64,000 bases of DNA from Echinicola strongylocentroti (GCF_003260975.1 NZ_CP030041.1:2837001-2901000), one strand, 5' to 3'; positions 54,296 through 61,205 are shown, counted from the stretch's first letter. Numbers and translations are program-made. Notes: generated from the sequence alone by a model not told the origin.

Positions 54296-54362
54296 AAGCC
54301 TAGCAGACAGTATAGTGCATACCCTTCGGGATACGCACCATACACAAACCGTTAGCCAACAC
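54296..54362 (+). other. attC-like site 1 (left edge of cassette island)
   Basis: An imperfect palindrome: AAAGCCTAGC at the left, a stem of GTATAGTGCATACCC / GGATACGCACCATAC closed by TTCG, and CCGTTAGCCAAC at the right. The layout (short outer core sites with GTTAGC, long imperfect inner stem) is like integron attC sites, and the right core resembles CCGTTGGCAAAC of site 2. The 300 bp to its left, back to the repeat ending at 53967, hold no gene. Confidence 0.5.
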
Positions 54363-54410
54363 ATCAAGCAACTAAGTAAAATCATAGAAAAAACAAAATA
54401 AATACAGAAA

Positions 54411-54442
54411 TTTGGAAAACTATATACCGTAGAGTATATTTG
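54411..54442 (+). promoter_or_regulatory. Promoter of the TetR-family gene
   Basis: TTTG at 54411-54414 and TATATTTG at 54435-54442 are 20 bp apart; both boxes match the Bacteroidota consensus exactly, the spacing being one longer than usual. The ATG at 54447 lies at the expected transcription start, so the message is probably leaderless. The -7 box overlaps the operator-like palindrome at 54421-54439. Confidence 0.6.
54421..54439. promoter_or_regulatory. TetR-type operator 1
   Basis: ATATACC-GTAG-AGTATAT, one mismatch from the perfect palindrome at 55053-55072. It overlaps the promoter of the TetR gene, which suggests autorepression. Confidence 0.7.
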
Positions 54443-54446
54443 TAAA

Positions 54447-55037
54447 ATGGTAAGGTCAGAGAAAACTAGGCAATTAATAATTGAAAAGACAGCTTCTATA
54501 TTCAATAAAAAGGGATATACAGGAACTTATTTGTCCGATTTGACCAATGCTACTGGATTGACAAAAGGCAGTATTTATGGCAATTTCAAAGATAAAAACG
54601 AAGTCGCTTTAGAAGCTTTTAAATTCAATTATAAATTTCAGACGCATCAAATAATTAACAAAATTGAAAAAGAAGATAATTCAGCAAATAAATTAATTGC
54701 CTTTCTAAATCATTATAAATCATCATTTAAACCAATTTTTAATAATGGAGGTTGTGCAATTCTAAATACTGCGGTTGATGCTGATGATGGAAATGAATTA
54801 TTAAAAGAAGAAGTACTAAAAACAATTCATAACTGGCATAAAAAAATAGTATCAATATTAATTGAAGGAGTTAAAAAAAATGAACTCAAAGAAATAGACA
54901 TCGACCTATTTTCGTATCGAATGATTGCTATAATTGAGGGTAGCATTTTATTGGCAAAAACATTGAACAAACCAGAGATTTTATTAAATAACATAGAACA
55001 TCTAGAAACAGAAATTCTACAATTAAAACAGGAGTAA
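54447..55037 (+). CDS. TetR/AcrR-family transcriptional regulator
   Basis: A 196-residue regulator. The N-terminal helix-turn-helix (IIEKTASIFNKKGYTGTYLSDLTNATGLTKGSIYGNFKDKNEVALEAF region) is typical, and the C-terminal ligand domain resembles TetR_C-type members in LIAFLNHYKSSFKPIFNNGGCAILNTAVD. Two palindromes, ATATACC-N4-GGTATAT type, lie before this gene and before fabF just downstream, and are likely its binding sites. The coding sequence is far richer in A+T than the flanking chromosome. It forms cassette 1 of the island with fabF; the inducer may be an acyl compound or antibiotic, by inference only. Confidence 0.92.
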   Translation: MVRSEKTRQLIIEKTASIFNKKGYTGTYLSDLTNATGLTKGSIYGNFKDKNEVALEAFKFNYKFQTHQIINKIEKEDNSANKLIAFLNHYKSSFKPIFNNGGCAILNTAVDADDGNELLKEEVLKTIHNWHKKIVSILIEGVKKNELKEIDIDLFSYRMIAIIEGSILLAKTLNKPEILLNNIEHLETEILQLKQE

Positions 55038-55052
55038 AAAAATTTAATCATT

Positions 55053-55072
55053 CATATACCGTAAGGTATATG
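55053..55072. promoter_or_regulatory. TetR-type operator 2
   Basis: CATATACC-GTAA-GGTATATG, a perfect palindrome with 8-bp arms, 15 bp before the fabF ATG and matching operator 1. Confidence 0.75.
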
Positions 55073-55086
55073 GTAAAAAAATATAT

Positions 55087-56352
55087 ATGAAAAGAGTAGT
55101 AATAACAGGGCTAGGAGCAATTACACCTATTGGAAAAAATGTAAAACAGTATTGGGAAAATCTATTGAAAGGAATTTCGGGTGCAAATAAAATAACACGT
55201 TTTGATGCAAGCAAATTCAAGACTCAATTCGCTTGTGAAATAAAAGAGTATGACGCTTTAGATTATTTTGACCGTAAAGAAGCTAGAAAACTTGATAGGT
55301 TTAGTCAATATGGGCTAATTTCAGCAGAAGAAGCCATTAAAGATGCTAATCTCGATTTTTCAAAATTAGACACAAATAGAATTGGTGTAATTTTTTCAAG
55401 TGGCATTGGTGGCTTTGAAACCTTTGAAAAGGAAATAATTGATTATACAAATAGGAATTTAAACCCTGGTTTTAATCCGTTTTTTATACCAAAGATAATA
55501 TCCAATGGTTTGTCTGGTATAATTTCAATTAATCACGGCTTAAGAGGTGTAAATTACTGCCCTGTTACCGCTTGTGCTTCATCAACTCAAAGCATTATTC
55601 AATCCTTTAATTATATCAGGTTAGGAAAAGCAGATATTATTATCGCTGGTGGTTCAGAAGCACCAATAACAGAATCATCAATTGGAGGATTTAATGCTAT
55701 GAAAGCAATGTCCACCAACAATGAAAATTTCAGTTCCGCTTCAAAACCATTTGATACAAATAGAGATGGTTTTGTTGTTGGAGAAGGTGCAGGAGCTTTA
55801 ATAGTAGAAAGTCTTGATTCGGCATTGAAAAGAAATGCGAAAATTTATGCCGAAATCGTTGGTGGTGGAGAAAGTTCGGATGCTTATCATATAACCGGAA
55901 CGCATCCCGAAGGACTTGGAGCATATTTAACAATGGAAATCGGAATCAAAGAAGCTCAAATAACATCAAATGAAATTGATTATATAAATGCACACGCAAC
56001 ATCAACTGGTTTAGGAGATTTATCTGAAATTAAAGCTATCGAAAGACTGTTTAAATCAAGTATTGACAAGGTACAAATTAGTGCGTCTAAATCTATGACT
56101 GGACATTTACTAGGCGGAACAGGTGCTATAGAAGCAATATCGACTTGTTTATCCGTAAAAACAGATTTGATACCACCAACAATCAATACCACCGAAATTG
56201 ATGAAAATATTTCGAAGGAATTAAACCTAACATTAAGAAAGAAATCATTGAAAAAGATTGATTATGCTTTAAGCAACAGTTTTGGATTTGGCGGACATTG
56301 TTCGGCAATGATAATCAAAAAATACGTTTGCCAGTCGAGTAGCCCAACCTGA
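55087..56352 (+). CDS. Beta-ketoacyl-ACP synthase II-like protein (accessory FabF)
   Basis: A 421-residue condensing enzyme that extends acyl-ACP with malonyl-ACP. The active-site residues fall at the E. coli FabF positions: Cys163 in VTACASSTQ, His303 in NAHATSTGLGD, Lys335 in SASKSMTGH and His340 in the same motif. The Gly-rich C-terminal NSFGFGGHCS is present. It is probably a second, inducible FabF, since the gene sits in an AT-rich island under a TetR operator. The last eight codons (VCQSSSPT) and the stop are encoded by the attC-like site and the inserted intron sequence rather than by an ordinary gene end. An alternative role is a polyketide or specialised fatty-acid step, or resistance to FabF inhibitors. 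Confidence 0.93.
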   Translation: MKRVVITGLGAITPIGKNVKQYWENLLKGISGANKITRFDASKFKTQFACEIKEYDALDYFDRKEARKLDRFSQYGLISAEEAIKDANLDFSKLDTNRIGVIFSSGIGGFETFEKEIIDYTNRNLNPGFNPFFIPKIISNGLSGIISINHGLRGVNYCPVTACASSTQSIIQSFNYIRLGKADIIIAGGSEAPITESSIGGFNAMKAMSTNNENFSSASKPFDTNRDGFVVGEGAGALIVESLDSALKRNAKIYAEIVGGGESSDAYHITGTHPEGLGAYLTMEIGIKEAQITSNEIDYINAHATSTGLGDLSEIKAIERLFKSSIDKVQISASKSMTGHLLGGTGAIEAISTCLSVKTDLIPPTINTTEIDENISKELNLTLRKKSLKKIDYALSNSFGFGGHCSAMIIKKYVCQSSSPT

Positions 56353-56890
56353 TCCAATTAGCTCAGGTTGAGGCTCTCACAGCTCTGCTGAGCTTGTCGA
56401 AGTACCACCGTACGTACGGGTCTTACCGATAGTCAATCGGTACAGGCTGTATACGGCGGTTCGTAAAGCATAGGAATGCCGCTCTTTACACCAATATCCC
56501 CTTACTTCTAAGATAAGGCTACACTAAGGCTTCTTATCGAACCGGCCTGACGGATGGCCAGGTTTTCACTTAACAATACGTTCGGCCCTTCATCAACACG
56601 TGAGAACTCTTCGGTTTTACGAAGCTCAAGTCCTGTTGACTACTATGGCCTCTGTATGCAGCTTCTGTTCGATAGTACAGGATTTTGCAGTCCCACTCCC
56701 TTCACTGTATGCCTCACGACAACCAGCTTGCGGCTTGCTAACAGACTTTACCAACTCACCTGTAAGGGACTTTCACCCTCTGGAATATTTGGTATCTTCG
56801 ATACCAGTTGCCCGTGCTGGGCACACACAACAACTATAAGCAATGCCCTTCGGGACACTGCTCATATCCAAACCGTTGGCAAACATTAAA
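56323..56890. other. attC-like site 2, interrupted by a group II intron
   Basis: Left half ACGTTTGCCA (56324-56333) and right half ACAACTATAAGCAATGCCC with TTCGGGACACTGCTC and CCGTTGGCAAACATT (about 56829-56886). Rejoined without the intron they give GTTTGCCAAC...GTTGGCAAAC as perfect outer arms around an inner stem AGCAATGCCC-TTCG-GGACACTGCT. The rejoined frame would give fabF the ending KKYVCQQL. Confidence 0.6.
56334..56828 (-). ncRNA. Group II intron without reverse transcriptase (copy 1)
   Basis: Read on the minus strand, the 5' end GTGTGTGCCCAGCACGGGC and the nearby GGGTGAAAGTCCC are hallmarks of bacterial group II intron domain I. Toward the 3' end, GAACCGCCGTATAC ... CCCGTACGTACGGTGGT forms a domain V hairpin with an enlarged tip, followed by GTGAGAGCC and a domain VI-like stem, ending GGGCTACTCGAC. 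It is about 495 nt long and has no RT/maturase frame. It is inserted antisense to the cassette genes in the attC-like site. Exact ends are uncertain by 1-3 nt. Splicing would need a maturase supplied from elsewhere. Confidence 0.75.
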
Positions 56891-56928
56891 ACAAGTGGCT
56901 AATCCCTTTTTAGAACCCGAATCTATAA

Positions 56929-56958
56929 TGTCAAGTATTTTGCGCAATATACTTGACA
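56929..56958. promoter_or_regulatory. Inverted repeat in the abiE promoter (probable AbiEi operator)
   Basis: TGTCAAGTAT (56929-56938) and ATACTTGACA (56949-56958) are perfect 10-bp arms with a 10-nt spacer. The right arm overlaps the -33 box. Known AbiEi antitoxins repress their own operon by binding inverted repeats at such a position. Confidence 0.65.
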
Positions 56959-56982
56959 AATCACTACACTTTCTTATCTTTG
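56953..56982 (+). promoter_or_regulatory. Promoter of the abiE operon
   Basis: TTG at 56953-56955 and TATCTTTG at 56975-56982 are 19 bp apart; the -7 box is perfect. The ATG at 56996 is about 8 nt after the expected transcription start. Confidence 0.6.
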
Positions 56983-56995
56983 CTTCCGTTAAGCA

Positions 56996-57736
56996 ATGTC
57001 TTATCAATCAATGAAGGTGGCAGAGAAAATACAACGCAAGATCAACAGGATGCAGGAAGGAATTACCTTCAAGTATCAACAGTTGGGTATTGATCAGTCT
57101 GAGTACAGTGCTGCTACGAAAACGATTGAGCGATTGATTAAGAAAGGAATGATCAAAAGAGTGTCTACCGGAGTATTCTATAAACCTAAACAGTCTGCAT
57201 TTGGTGAACTCAGACCACGGGAAGAAGAACTGCTTAAACCATATCTCTTTCAGGATGGAAAACGCATTGCATACATTACCGGAGGATCATTATACAATCG
57301 AATGGGCTTAACCACGCAGGTACCCAAAACCATCAAGGTAGCCAGCAAAGTTAAACGGGTAACCACCAAAATCGGGAAAACACAAGTCAAACCAGTTAAA
57401 AGCTATGTGGATGTATCCAATGAAAACTACTACCTACTGGAAATTTTGGATGCGCTAAAAGACTTCAAAACCATTCCCGACCTGGACAAGAAATCCGCCA
57501 TTGCGTTACTGAAAAACGAAATAAGCAAGCTATCTGAAAATGATCAAACAAAAATAATCCGGTATGCATTGAAATACCCACCACGAGCAACAGCACTATT
57601 GGGAGCCATATTGGAACTATCAAACAAAAAGAGTGGTCTTGATAGACTGAGAGCAAAATTGAATCCGTTGACCACCTATAGACTTGTAATAAAGAAAGAA
57701 ACATTACCAACAGCACCAGAATGGAATATTAACTGA
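56996..57736 (+). CDS. AbiEi-like antitoxin/regulator (DUF6088 type)
   Basis: A 246-residue protein with an N-terminal winged-helix segment (GITFKYQQLGIDQSEYSAATKTIERLIKKGMIKRVSTGVFYKPK) as in the type IV antitoxin AbiEi, followed by ITGGSLYNRMGLTTQVPKTIKVASK, which matches the AbiEi domain that DUF6088 proteins share. It should repress its own operon and neutralise the AbiEii nucleotidyltransferase. It starts cassette 2 of the island and ends one base before the toxin gene's ATG. Confidence 0.85.
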   Translation: MSYQSMKVAEKIQRKINRMQEGITFKYQQLGIDQSEYSAATKTIERLIKKGMIKRVSTGVFYKPKQSAFGELRPREEELLKPYLFQDGKRIAYITGGSLYNRMGLTTQVPKTIKVASKVKRVTTKIGKTQVKPVKSYVDVSNENYYLLEILDALKDFKTIPDLDKKSAIALLKNEISKLSENDQTKIIRYALKYPPRATALLGAILELSNKKSGLDRLRAKLNPLTTYRLVIKKETLPTAPEWNIN

Positions 57737-57737
57737 T

Positions 57738-58712
57738 ATGAATTTACACAGCAACAAAGAACTACTACAAGACGCAATCCTTGCCACAGCGGAATATATC
57801 GATATGAGAGACATTTATGTGGAGAAGGATTATTGGGTAACGGTTGCTTTGTATGAGATATTCCTTTCAGATATAGCCGACCAATCCGTTTTTAAAGGTG
57901 GAACAGCACTTTCAAAATGCCACAAACTGATAGAGTGATTCTCAGAAGATATTGACATAGTAGTGCTCCGCAATGAAGGAGAGAATGACAATCAGTTAAA
58001 GAAGAAAATCCGGGCAATCAGTAAAGTGGTGGAAAGGGTAATTCCAGAAGTAGAAGTTAAAGGACTCACCAATAAAAGGGGAAATATTCGGAAAACGGTT
58101 CATCAATACAACAAGTTACTTGAAGGAGATTTTGGTCAGATCAGGGAACACGTAGTGGTTGAAGCTACATGGTTAGGGAATTTTGAACCTTTTTCTGATA
58201 TGCAGGTCAGTTCTTACATATATGAAATGATGAAGTCTAAAGGACAAGACGAACTGATTGAACAATACAACATGGCTCCATTCACCATTCAGGTATTGAG
58301 CAAGCTGAGAACTATCTGCGAGAAGATCATGAGTCTAGTGAGGTTCTCCAGAACAGAAGAACCGATAGATGACCTGAGAAACAAGATCCGTCATGTGTAC
58401 GACATCCATCAAATGTTAAAAGATGAAGAAATACAGCAGTTCTTTGAAAGTAGTGGTTTTGATGATATGCTGATAAAGGTGGGTAATGACGACATGATCG
58501 GCTATAAGAACAACAATGACTGGATTTCCGAACATCCTTCAACGGCCATCATATTTGACAAACCACAAGAAACATGGAAACAACTCAGCACTGCATACAA
58601 AGGTGATTTCAAAAACCTAGTAACAGGTAAACTTCCGGCAGAAAGCAAATTGATTGAAACCCTGAAACAAGTTGGTGCTCGTCTTAAAAAAATAGAATGG
58701 AATATAAAATAA
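57738..58712 (+). pseudogene. AbiEii-type nucleotidyltransferase toxin, split by one nonsense codon
   Basis: The frame from ATG 57738 to TAA 58712 reads as a full-length (about 324 residues) AbiEii/DUF1814 nucleotidyltransferase except for a single TGA at 57936-57938. Before the stop is YVEKDYWVTVAL and SVFKGGTALSKCHKLIE; after it, in the same frame, FSEDIDIVVLRNEGE. The stop falls between the GGTALSK motif and the D-x-D motif of the active site, at the place where family members have Arg (CGA to TGA is one change). The second part could start only internally and lacks the GGT motif. The toxin is therefore very likely inactive while the antitoxin is intact. Confidence 0.85.
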
Positions 58713-59165
58713 CGTTTGCCAGTCGAGTAGCCCGAGCTCAGCCAATCAGCTCAGATCCATTTCGACCCCGCCTGACGGATGGCCCTTCATCAACCCGTGA
58801 GAACTCTTCGGTTTACTAAGCTCAAGCCCTGTTGACTATTATGGCCTTTGCTGACTTCTTGACTCATATATGCCGTTTCTGTTCGATAGTACCGGAATTT
58901 GCAGTCCCGCTTCCTTCACTGTATGCCTCACGGCAACCAGCTTGCGAATTGCTAACAGACTTCACCAACTCGTCTGTAAGGGACTTTCACCCTCTGGAAT
59001 ATTTTGGTATCTTCGATCCAGATGCCCATGCTGGGCACACACAATGTATATACAAAATGGGCGAGATAGTAGTTAATTCAAAGGTTGTAGCCCGCTTAAA
59101 AATCGTAACGGTTTGATAGGTTTGAAGCCCGCAATCGCCTACTTTGCATATACTTAACGTTAGAA
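58710..59165. other. attC-like site 3, interrupted by a truncated intron
   Basis: Left half AACGTTTGCCA (58712-58722), identical to the core at site 2, then intron sequence to about 59042, then a right half in which TGTATATACAAAATGGGCGA (59045-59064) pairs with TCGCCTACTTTGCATATACTT (about 59136-59156), ending in AACGTTAG. The loop is long, about 70 nt. It closes cassette 2 and opens cassette 3. Confidence 0.5.
58723..59042 (-). ncRNA. Group II intron remnant (copy 2, internal deletion)
   Basis: On the minus strand it starts GTGTGTGCCCAGCATGGGC, has GAGGGTGAAAGTCCC and follows copy 1 closely through domain I, then jumps to the terminal GGGCTACTCGAC. The domain V sequence (CGTACGTACGG) is missing, so it cannot splice. 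It is inserted at the same position in the attC-like core and in the same antisense orientation as copy 1. Confidence 0.7.
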
Positions 59166-59188
59166 ATAATATAATGGAAGGAGCAACA

Positions 59189-60472
59189 ATGAAAACCAAT
59201 AAAGTATTTGGAGTTTCCAACGAGAAAGTTGAATCATATATTCAAAGAGAAGAAGTCGACGATAGATTTCTGGAGGGACTCAATTCTAACAAACACATCG
59301 TTGTGTACGGTGCTTCAAAGCAAGGGAAAACGGCTCTTACCAACAGGCACATGGAGCCAAGTGAATTTATTCGAGTTGATTGTGCCCCCAACTCTACCTC
59401 ACTTGACTTATTTAAGTCAATCCTTAGACAAGAAAATATTGAGTTTGAAATTGGTCGAACTGATGAAAAAAGTAGTGAATTCGGTGGTAAGATCGGAGCA
59501 AAAGCTAAGGTTAAAATACCATTGATAGCAGAGGCTGAATTCGGTGGCGAAGGCGAAGGTAAGGGAGGAGAGAAAATGTCAAAAACGTATAAAAATGTAG
59601 ATTTTAATTTGAGCTTGGCTCAAGATATTTCAGAAATATTGAAGAAAGCCGGATCGAACAAAAGAATCATACTAGAAAACTTCCATTACTTGGATGAGGA
59701 AGTTCAAAAGTCTCTTGCATTCGATCTTAGGATTTTTGAGGATCATCATATACTGTTCATCGTTCTTGGAATCTGGAGAGAAAAAAATAGGCTTTCACAA
59801 TTCAATGGTGATTTGCTAGACCGAATGATCGAGGTTCCTGTTGAACCATGGAAAAAAGAAGATTTTCTGAAAGTACTTAGAGGCGGTGAGCCTTTATTAA
59901 ATGTTGATTTCAGTACAATTGAAGATCAAATGGTAGAGTCAGCTTTTGACAGCATTGGTGTTTTTCAAGAACTCGCAAAATATGCTTGCTTTGACGCAGG
60001 TGTCGAAGAAACCCAGCAGGAAAAAATGGTTACATTATCAGCGACTAACCTAAACAATGCGGAAGCTCAGAAATTAGAAGATTATTCGAGCAGGCATATT
60101 AGGTGCCTAGAGTCCTTTATTGAACAAAAGGCTAAAACTTCTGATAAAACACCGTTGTACCTTGCTTACTACTTCGTAAAGGGTGTTTTTGAGTCAACCT
60201 TTGATGATATTACCAAAGGTTTTAAAAGGAAAGAAGTTCAGGAACTTATAAAAAAAGACCACCATCGCCCAGATGATGTAAGACCTTCTGATATGGGATA
60301 TTTCTTGCATGATATAGTAAAAACTCAAGTCAAAAAAAACATAATCCCACCTATTTTCGACTATGACAGAAGCACTAGGACTTTGAAAATTATTGATTCA
60401 ACATTTTACTTCTTCATCAAACACTGCAATAAAGAAGAACTAGTGGAAGAGTTGGAAGCTCCTGAGATATAA
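59189..60472 (+). CDS. P-loop ATPase of unknown role (possible defence protein)
   Basis: A 427-residue AAA/STAND-like ATPase. Walker A is VVYGASKQGKTALTN (about residues 35-49) and a Walker B-like strand is RIILENFHYLDEE. An arginine- or sensor-like segment, ILFIVLGIWREKNRLSQFNGDLLDRM, follows at the usual distance. The remaining ~200 residues are helical with no recognised effector or repeat domain. A Gly-rich insert (EAEFGGEGEGKGGEK) lies between Walker A and B. Start ATG 59189 was chosen because it follows a strong Shine-Dalgarno AAGGAG, rare in this genome; ATG 59174 is an alternative. It is the only gene of cassette 3, in a place where defence genes are common, but no function can be shown. 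Confidence 0.8.
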   Translation: MKTNKVFGVSNEKVESYIQREEVDDRFLEGLNSNKHIVVYGASKQGKTALTNRHMEPSEFIRVDCAPNSTSLDLFKSILRQENIEFEIGRTDEKSSEFGGKIGAKAKVKIPLIAEAEFGGEGEGKGGEKMSKTYKNVDFNLSLAQDISEILKKAGSNKRIILENFHYLDEEVQKSLAFDLRIFEDHHILFIVLGIWREKNRLSQFNGDLLDRMIEVPVEPWKKEDFLKVLRGGEPLLNVDFSTIEDQMVESAFDSIGVFQELAKYACFDAGVEETQQEKMVTLSATNLNNAEAQKLEDYSSRHIRCLESFIEQKAKTSDKTPLYLAYYFVKGVFESTFDDITKGFKRKEVQELIKKDHHRPDDVRPSDMGYFLHDIVKTQVKKNIIPPIFDYDRSTRTLKIIDSTFYFFIKHCNKEELVEELEAPEI

Positions 60473-60482
60473 ACTACCGCCA

Positions 60483-60601
60483 GTCGAATAGGTAAAGAGA
60501 AATCTCACCCCTAAACCTCTCACAGAACCGTACGTGAACCTCTCGATACATATGGCTCTTATGGTGCAGTCGGTTAATAGTCCATAAGTTAGACCAATTT
60601 G
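60483..60601 (-). ncRNA. Group II intron 3' fragment (copy 3)
   Basis: On the minus strand, GAGCCATATGTATCGAGAGG and TTCACGTACGGTTC form a classical domain V hairpin with its AGC triad, followed by TGTGAGAGG, a short domain VI-like stem and the terminal ACCTATTCGAC. It is preceded at the exon border by ACCGCCA on the plus strand, comparable with GTTTGCCA of sites 2 and 3. The 5' part of the intron is gone, replaced by a family C repeat from 60602. It differs in sequence from copies 1 and 2, so it is a separate insertion. Confidence 0.75.
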
Positions 60602-60785
60602 TGGATCAAGCGGAAAAGTTGAGGGGCTGATGGAACGCTGATTTACCTCGGCGAGACAGGTGGCTCAGATGATTATGATTTGCGCTGATTTTTTGCTTAA
60701 ATTGGAATAGCCAAGTGGCATAAAAAAGCCCTGAAAGGGCGTGACATCCATAGCCATGGGCAACACCCATGGTAAACATCAAAAA
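60602..60785. repeat. Dispersed repeat, family C (copy 2) with following hairpins
   Basis: ATCAAGCGGAAAAGTTGAGG, TGATGGAACGCTGAT, GATTTGCGCTGATTTTTTGC and AAGTGGCATAAAAA match 35744-35848 closely, with a 20-bp insertion. GCCCTGAAAGGGC and the hairpin CCATGGGCAACACCCATGG follow directly. No gene here. Confidence 0.7.
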
Positions 60786-60941
60786 TAATCTCATTGTTTT
60801 AGCAGCTATTACCTTCCTAGCGCTTATAAATTCACGCTAAAACCCAACACACACCAACAGCGCTTTAGTCCAAAAATCAATAGGAAATAAATTTCAAGAA
60901 AGTGTGTCGAAATTTATTCGCCCAACAATATGGCTTGATCC

Positions 60942-61140
60942 TTAAACCCGGAATATGCATTAGCCTATCTATTGCGGTATGAATCTACTTCAAAATCAGT
61001 CGCTTCGCTGCTGTTTTCGATTTCACCATAGCGGTGCTATGCCTCAATCTCCAAACAGCCTGATTTTCTTGTAGTTACAAACCTTCCCGATAGCTATCGG
61101 GACAGGCGATGACGATTCCTAATGCATAAACCGGGTTAAA
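60942..61140. repeat. MITE-like repeat, family B (copy 5)
   Basis: TTAAACCCGGAATATGCATTAG at the left and CTAATGCATAAACCGGGTTAAA at the right. Interior words CTTCAAAATCAGTCGCTTCG, CACCATAGCGGTGCTATG and CTGATTTTCTTG match copy 1, with an added hairpin CCCGATAGCTATCGGG. It lies downstream of lspA. Confidence 0.85.
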
Positions 61141-61169
61141 TAGACTCCAGAAAAACGACTTGACCCAAC

Positions 61170-61198
61170 AAAAAAAGCCCCGGGGTTCTCCCGAGGCT
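61170..61198 (-). terminator. Intrinsic terminator after lspA
   Basis: Stem AGCCCCGGG / CCCGAGGCT with one mismatch; the A tract at 61169-61176 becomes a U tract on the minus strand. It lies 8 bp past the lspA stop. Confidence 0.88.
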
Positions 61199-61205
61199 CT
61201 GTGGC

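Noticed and set aside
55087..56352. Polyketide synthase or aryl-polyene cluster
   Set aside because: Only a single FabF-type gene with a regulator is present; there is no acyl carrier protein, ketoreductase or chain-length partner.
56554..57014. Several open frames of 68-111 codons over the intron copy 1 region
   Set aside because: They lie antisense within structured intron RNA and reappear in the homologous intron at 58.8 kb because the RNA, not a protein, is conserved.
57963..58712. Second half of the AbiEii frame as an independent gene
   Set aside because: It is in the same frame as the first half, separated by only one stop codon, and lacks the GGT motif needed for nucleotidyl transfer.
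54296..60601. Integron integrase or phage attachment sites in the island
   Set aside because: No tyrosine recombinase gene is in the window, and no direct repeats that bracket the whole island were seen.
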